NCBI GenBank assembly: GCA_003518245.1
Contig: DOZA01000271.1
Coordinates: 1 to 10,847, forward strand
Source: Bacteroidales bacterium
GTDB taxonomy: Bacteria > Bacteroidota > Bacteroidia > Bacteroidales > VadinHA17
Direction: 5' to 3'
DNA: 10,847 nt
Positions within the stretch are counted from its first letter, which is position 1, and each line of letters opens with the position of its first letter. The position numbers and the translations under genes are program-made. The notes under the pieces were generated by a model. That model did no database searches, was not told the origin of the DNA, and saw only the letters and a list, made by a program, of their open reading frames with translations. Positions 6,494 to 10,847 of the stretch are shown here, one piece after another.

Positions 6494-8050
6494 ATGGATA
6501 TTGACGGTAAATATTACAGGTCCTTTAAGGATAGAATAAAGCAACTTGAAGATCAGCACTCAAAAGAAAAAGTGGATAAGCAACATGCCAAAGGTAAGCT
6601 CACGGCCCGTGAACGTATTGACCTGCTTCTGGATAAGGACTCTTTTGAAGAGATTGATGCCTTTGTTGTGCCTGAGACCCAGGGCATAGAATTTGGTAAA
6701 GTTGAAAAACATTATGGAGACGGAGTAATAACCGGTCATGGTAAAATTAATGGCCGTATGGTATTTATATATGCCCAGGACTTTACCATAATGGGGGGCT
6801 CACTTGGTATTGTTCATGCAAATAAGATTGTCAAGACACAGGAGATGGCACTTAAAATGGGTGCACCAATAATTGCACTAATAGATTCAGGGGGAGCCAG
6901 GATACAGGAAGGTATAGCATCTCTCAGCGGGTATGCCAGTATATTTTATAATATCATCCGTTCATCGGGTATTATACCACAGATAGCTGTAATAATGGGT
7001 CCTGCAGCAGGAGGAGCCGTTTATTCACCTGCCCTGATGGATTTTGTATTTATGACCAGCTTTACCAGCTATATGTTTCTTACAGGGCCTAATGTAGTAA
7101 AAGAAGTGCTGAATGAAGATGTTAGTTTTGAAGATCTCGGAGGTGCAGAAGTACATGCAAAGAAGAGTGGGGTAGCACATTTTATTTATGATGATGAAGA
7201 AAACACAATACTCGGGCTAAAAAAATTCTTTTCATACATCCCCTCAAATAATGTGGAAAACCCTCCTAAAATAGAAGGAACAAACTATACTCCCGATATT
7301 AACCCTAAACTTCTTGATATAGTGCCTGATGACTCTAATAAGGCGTATGATGTTAAAGAGGTAATAAACAATGTTGTGGATAAGGGCAGCTTCTTCGAGA
7401 TTAGTGAATTATTTGCACAGAGCCTTATTACTGGTTTTGGCCGCCTGGAAGGCAGGACAATAGGGATTATAGCTAACCAGCCCAAGGTTCTTGCAGGGGT
7501 ACTGGATATTAACTCATCAGTTAAAGGGGCCAGGTTTATTCGTTTTTGCGACTGCTTTAATATACCCATTCTGACATTTGAAGATGTTCCGGGCTTCCTG
7601 CCTGGTATCGACCAGGAACACTCCGGAATAATAAAGCATGGAGCCAAATTACTCTATGCATACAGTGAATCAAATGTGCCAAAGATCACTGTTATACTGA
7701 GAAAATCATACGGTGGTGCATATATAGTAATGAACAGTAAAAACCTTGGAGGAGACTACAATTTTGCCTGGCCCACAGCAGAAATAGCTGTTATGGGCCC
7801 TGAAGGAGCCGTTGCTATTTTATACCGCAAAGAGCTGGCTGAATCAGATGATCCAAAAAAGCTCAAGGCTAAACTGGTCAAAAAATACAGGGAAAAGATC
7901 GCTAATCCATTTGTTGCCGATGAAAAAGGGTTTATAGATGAAGTTATCGACCCTGCAGAGACAAGGAAAAAACTTATCACCGCATTCGAAGTACTGTCAA
8001 ACAAATGGGTGGAAGCACCATCCAGAAAACATGGTAATATACCTTTGTAA
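6494..8050 (+). CDS. Acyl-CoA carboxylase carboxyltransferase (beta) subunit, propionyl-CoA carboxylase type
   Basis: Transfers the carboxyl group from carboxybiotin to an acyl-CoA, giving methylmalonyl-CoA from propionyl-CoA (or malonyl-CoA from acetyl-CoA). At 518 aa it is the usual size for PccB/MmdA proteins, with two crotonase-fold halves. Visible: KGKLTARERIDLLLD near residue 35, YGDGVITGHGKI, FTIMGGSLG, SGGARIQEG and GPAAGGAVYSPAL in the first half; DVPGFLPG, GGAYIVMNSK and AWPTAEIAVMGPEGAV in the second. The residue after GGAY is Ile411. As I recall, the equivalent position (422 in Streptomyces) is Asp in propionyl-specific PccB and Ile in the broader AccB, so acetyl-CoA use is possible; this is inference. 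It sits 6 nt after ppk1 and heads a complete carboxylase set with the biotin carboxylase and carrier genes. The presence of a biotin carboxylase, and the absence of a membrane decarboxylase subunit in view, favour carboxylation over Na+-pumping decarboxylation. No clear Shine-Dalgarno. Confidence 0.9.
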   Translation: MDIDGKYYRSFKDRIKQLEDQHSKEKVDKQHAKGKLTARERIDLLLDKDSFEEIDAFVVPETQGIEFGKVEKHYGDGVITGHGKINGRMVFIYAQDFTIMGGSLGIVHANKIVKTQEMALKMGAPIIALIDSGGARIQEGIASLSGYASIFYNIIRSSGIIPQIAVIMGPAAGGAVYSPALMDFVFMTSFTSYMFLTGPNVVKEVLNEDVSFEDLGGAEVHAKKSGVAHFIYDDEENTILGLKKFFSYIPSNNVENPPKIEGTNYTPDINPKLLDIVPDDSNKAYDVKEVINNVVDKGSFFEISELFAQSLITGFGRLEGRTIGIIANQPKVLAGVLDINSSVKGARFIRFCDCFNIPILTFEDVPGFLPGIDQEHSGIIKHGAKLLYAYSESNVPKITVILRKSYGGAYIVMNSKNLGGDYNFAWPTAEIAVMGPEGAVAILYRKELAESDDPKKLKAKLVKKYREKIANPFVADEKGFIDEVIDPAETRKKLITAFEVLSNKWVEAPSRKHGNIPL

Positions 8051-8091
8051 AATATATACAGATCATTCAATATTGTAAATAACCATCATTA

Positions 8092-9597
8092 ATGAATATT
8101 AAGAACATCCTGATAGCAAATAGAGGTGAGATTGCAGTACGCATAATAAGCACCGTAAGGGAAATGGGTATATATACCACAGTAATAAAAACTGCCGCAG
8201 AACCTGCAGCAATGTATCTTTCCAAGGCTAATTTTATTTATGATGATACTGAAAACGAATCAGAAATCCCTGTTTTTCTGGATATAGAAAGAATAATTAC
8301 AATTGCTAAAGACACAGGTGCTGATTCCATCCACCCTGGATATGGTTTCCTTGCAGAAAACCCGTATTTCGCACAGAAATGTTCTGATAATAAGATAATC
8401 TTCATAGGTCCTTCCCCCGATTCCATTTATAAAATGGGAAATAAGATAATAGCCCGTAAAATAGCTCTCTCAAATAAAATACCAATGTCAGTAGGCAGCG
8501 AAGGGAAAATACCTACTGAAAATAAAGCCATAAGAGTTGCTAAAAAGATTGGGTATCCTGTGATTATAAAAGCAGCATCAGGTGGTGGTGGAAGAGGTAT
8601 GAGAATAGTGAGAAAAGAGGAAGATATGCCTAAAATGTTCAGGCTGGCCTCCAATGAGGCTGATAAAACATTTTCTGACCATTCAGTATTTATTGAAAAA
8701 TATATTGAGAACCCCAAACATATTGAATTTCAGGTATTGGGAGATAAAAAAGGTAATATAATTCACCTGGGTGAAAGAGAATGCTCAATACAAAGAAAAC
8801 ACCAGAAACTATTGGAAGAAGCACCATCACCTGCTCTTACTGATGAACTACGTGAAGAAATGGGCCAAATGGCCGTAAAAATTGCATCTGCTGTGGGTTA
8901 TTACTCGGCAGGTACAGTGGAATTTTTATTTGATTCAAAGGGAGAATACTATTTTATGGAGATGAATACGAGAATACAGGTAGAACACCCCGTAACTGAG
9001 CTCATTACAGGCCTCGACCTGATAGAAGAACAAATACATATTGCAGAGGGTAAGGAATTAAGATATAAACAGGAAGATATTAAGCTGGAAGGATGGGCCA
9101 TTGAATGCAGGATCAATGCAGAAGATGTACAGGCAAGTTTCAGCCCCTCACCAGGAAAAATTGAAAAGATAATTATGCCTTCCGGGAAAAACATACGTGT
9201 TGACACCGGCGTACATGCCGGGTCAGTGATAGCCGCCAATTTTGATTCAATGATAGCCAAGCTTATCATATATGGTAAAGACCGGAAAGACGCCCTTGGA
9301 AACTGTAAACAGGCACTTGACAAAGTATGGATAAAAGGGACAAAAACCACCCTGCCATTCTTCAGAATGCTTATCAGGAACCAGAGATTTCTCGATGGAT
9401 CAATTACAACATCGTTTATAGAGAATGAGCTTACTACTTACCACATAAACAGCGAATATGAGGAGATGCTGGCAGCATGGTTGGCAACATGGCTCTTCGT
9501 TGATGAGAATTTTGATGAAAGCTCCCTGAAAATAGACTTTGAAGATGCCAAAAATATAAACCCCTGGTTACTAAATAAAAGAATTAACAGGCACTAA
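8092..9597 (+). CDS. Biotin carboxylase subunit of acyl-CoA carboxylase, with divergent N-terminal segment
   Basis: Uses ATP and bicarbonate to carboxylate the biotin carried by the following gene's product. ATP-grasp features are intact: ILIANRGEIAVRI at the N-terminus, HPGYGFLAEN, glycine-rich loop KAASGGGGRGMR, Lys239 in HQKLLEEAPSP, Glu290 and Arg294 in EMNTRIQVEHP, and Arg340 in CRINAED. The last three correspond to E. coli AccC Glu288, Arg292 and Arg338 with a steady +2 offset. Unusually, the segment that normally reads S-x-ADR-x-x-x-H-x-x-x-AD-E-A just after the first strand-helix unit is replaced by KTAAEPAAMYLSKANFIYDD (about residues 33-52). Length is 501 aa, about 50 more than E. 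coli AccC, mostly a C-terminal tail (INPWLLNKRINRH end) as in propionyl-CoA carboxylase alpha partners; it lacks its own biotin domain. The start ATG follows 41 nt without a Shine-Dalgarno. Cytoplasmic. Confidence 0.9.
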   Translation: MNIKNILIANRGEIAVRIISTVREMGIYTTVIKTAAEPAAMYLSKANFIYDDTENESEIPVFLDIERIITIAKDTGADSIHPGYGFLAENPYFAQKCSDNKIIFIGPSPDSIYKMGNKIIARKIALSNKIPMSVGSEGKIPTENKAIRVAKKIGYPVIIKAASGGGGRGMRIVRKEEDMPKMFRLASNEADKTFSDHSVFIEKYIENPKHIEFQVLGDKKGNIIHLGERECSIQRKHQKLLEEAPSPALTDELREEMGQMAVKIASAVGYYSAGTVEFLFDSKGEYYFMEMNTRIQVEHPVTELITGLDLIEEQIHIAEGKELRYKQEDIKLEGWAIECRINAEDVQASFSPSPGKIEKIIMPSGKNIRVDTGVHAGSVIAANFDSMIAKLIIYGKDRKDALGNCKQALDKVWIKGTKTTLPFFRMLIRNQRFLDGSITTSFIENELTTYHINSEYEEMLAAWLATWLFVDENFDESSLKIDFEDAKNINPWLLNKRINRH

Positions 9598-9618
9598 AAA
9601 CTAACAAACTCACCTTTT

Positions 9619-10137
9619 ATGGCCAAGCAAAAGAAGAAATTATATGCCCTTCTGGAAAATAAAAAATATGGTTTCAATCTACCTCTGACAGAGACAATAA
9701 AGATTGGTAAACGTGAATATAAAATCATTTTAAAGGAAGATGAAAAGTATGGTACTTATATCCTCTGGAAAAACAGAAGATACCCTGTCGAAATATCCCT
9801 GTCAAGGCAGAATAAATTTGATATTCTCTTTAATTATGTTTGTTATTCCTTCACCATAGAAACACCATTCTCCCTTAAACGCAAGCAATATCTTGACAAA
9901 ACAAAGGGACCGGTTGAAAACGAGGTCATCAAGGCACCTATGCCCGGTAAAGTAATAGAGGTACTGGTTCGGGAAGGAGATAATATAAATCGTGGTGAAC
10001 CTCTCCTTATTCTTGAAGCAATGAAAATGCAGAATGAGATCAACAGCCCTGTGAATGGTATTGTTACTTCAGTAAATGTCGGTTCTGAAACAAGTGTGAT
10101 TAAAGATGACATATTGCTTGAGATAAGGATAATTTAA
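9619..10137 (+). CDS. Biotin carboxyl carrier protein of the acyl-CoA carboxylase
   Basis: Carries the covalently bound biotin that shuttles the carboxyl group between the biotin carboxylase and carboxyltransferase encoded just upstream. The C-terminal 75 residues are a biotinyl domain: VIKAPMPGKVIEVLV, GEPLLILEAMKMQNEI and SPVNGIV, with the biotin-accepting Lys136 in EAMKM, 36 residues from the end as usual for the family. Residues 1-95 are a basic, beta-rich N-terminal region ending in FTIETPFSLKRKQYL, a motif I associate with Bacteroidetes carrier subunits of this size; it probably docks on the other subunits. No Pro/Ala-rich linker as in E. coli AccB is seen. The gene follows the biotin carboxylase by 21 nt and precedes the broken phosphatase by 10 nt, with no terminator visible in between. 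The biotin ligase (BirA) needed for modification is not in the window. Confidence 0.93.
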   Translation: MAKQKKKLYALLENKKYGFNLPLTETIKIGKREYKIILKEDEKYGTYILWKNRRYPVEISLSRQNKFDILFNYVCYSFTIETPFSLKRKQYLDKTKGPVENEVIKAPMPGKVIEVLVREGDNINRGEPLLILEAMKMQNEINSPVNGIVTSVNVGSETSVIKDDILLEIRII

Positions 10138-10147
10138 TAATTGGATA

Positions 10148-10847
10148 ATGAAAAATACAGGTATTTATATATTTGTTTTTATTGCTGTCCTGCTTGCTGG
10201 ATGTTCAAAAATCAATCCTATAAAATACATCAGCGACTGGGGAAGATCACCTGATGGGGTCTCGGTGGGACCTGAACTGTGGGCAAACAGGTTATAGGAC
10301 TGGAGGGTTAATAATGGCAAGCTTGAATGTATCAACACCCAGCCTATGCGTACAGTGCATCTCACAACCAGGAAAGCAACAGAGGTAAGGGGTAATATTA
10401 ACTCAAGTGTATATATCAACATTAACAGGGGTAAGGTATATATTAAACAGGAATACTAACCTCGAATACTCTGATCATGGTATAATCAAACATGATCCGC
10501 ATGACAAATCTGAGATAACTCTTTTATCCTTATCCTGTGTTGAGCAGGTAATTAAGCCAACGAAAAGCAGCTGGAGAGGCATTGATGCCGGTTATTTCCC
10601 ATATGACTGGGCCGTGCTTTATTCACATGTCCAGCTTACTGAAAACCTGAAGAAGTTTAATGCTGATATTTTATTTTTTGCCGGCGACCAGGTATATGAG
10701 GGAGCTTCTCCCACAGCTGCTGATACCGGGCCACTGGCTCACCTTGATTACCTGTATAAATGGTTTCTCTGGTGCCAGACATATAAGGATCTTACCACCA
10801 GAATACCCTCGATAAGTATTCCTGATGATCATGATGCATACCATTGG
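10148..10847 (+). pseudogene. Broken lipoprotein PhoD-like metallophosphatase (nonsense codon, frameshift, likely internal deletion)
   Basis: An ATG at 10148, 10 nt after the carrier protein gene, begins a lipoprotein signal (MKNTGIYIFVFIAVLLAGCS, lipobox LAGC). The frame stops at TAG 10295-10297 after ELWANRL, then resumes without loss as DWRVNNGKLEC until TAA 10457-10459. In homologs I recall this junction as L-W-A-x-P-L-E-DW, so the TAG looks like a GAG (Glu) changed by one base. From about 10430 homology moves to another frame, open from 10389 to the window end and without an ATG: YSDHGIIKHDP, SLSC, ADILFFAGDQVYEG, DYLYKWF and SIPDDHDAYHW, which are metal-binding signatures (GDQ, DDHD) of PhoD/calcineurin-like phosphatases. 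Only about 45 codons separate the N-terminal and phosphatase parts, where full-length relatives carry, as far as I recall, a couple of hundred residues. The rest lies outside the window. Assembly error is the main alternative. Confidence 0.75.

Noticed and set aside
6494..10137. Na+-translocating methylmalonyl-CoA decarboxylase
   Set aside because: A biotin carboxylase subunit is present and no membrane beta or small gamma/delta decarboxylase subunits are found in the window, which fits an ATP-driven carboxylase.
10295..10297. TAG recoded as an amino acid, which would keep the phosphatase readable across this point
   Set aside because: The GH123-like gene at the left edge uses TAG as its natural stop at 328-330, and the phosphatase frame is broken again by TAA at 10457, so reassignment would not rescue it.

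Overview
The window looks like a chromosomal segment of a low-GC Bacteroidetes bacterium (probably Bacteroidales/Marinilabiliales-like). This is inferred from gene content and style: a GH123/DUF4091-type hydrolase beside a long secreted Asp-box (VPS10/BNR-type) propeller protein, a three-gene acyl-CoA carboxylase with a separate Bacteroidetes-style biotin carrier protein, A/T-rich start regions almost without Shine-Dalgarno sequences, and no recognisable plasmid, phage or transposon genes.

Left part (1-3317). The 3' end of a DUF4091/GH123-like gene enters on the + strand and stops at 330. It converges, across a 51-bp gap holding a hairpin and a 12-bp direct repeat, on a minus-strand gene (382-3078) for a secreted protein with about eleven Asp-box motifs. 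A 239-bp A/T-rich divergent region (3079-3317) follows; it holds a 13-bp dyad identical to the core of the E. coli Fur box, 36 bp upstream of the propeller gene.

Right part (3318-10847). Six co-directional + strand genes are tightly packed (gaps -4, 6, 41, 21 and 10 nt): 6-phosphofructokinase, polyphosphate kinase 1, acyl-CoA carboxylase carboxyltransferase (beta), biotin carboxylase (alpha), biotin carboxyl carrier protein, and a broken lipoprotein phosphatase of the PhoD-like metallophosphatase type. The first two overlap by ATGA, so glycolytic flux and polyphosphate metabolism may be translationally coupled. The next three supply all catalytic parts of one biotin-dependent acyl-CoA carboxylase (propionyl- or acetyl-CoA).

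No new defence system or mobile element is evident. The points most worth checking are a polyphosphate kinase in which the second active-site histidine (E. coli His454) is cysteine while all other catalytic landmarks align with a constant offset; a biotin carboxylase with a rewritten N-terminal segment; a decaying PhoD-like gene with a nonsense codon, a frameshift and an apparent internal deletion; and the Fur-box-like dyad.
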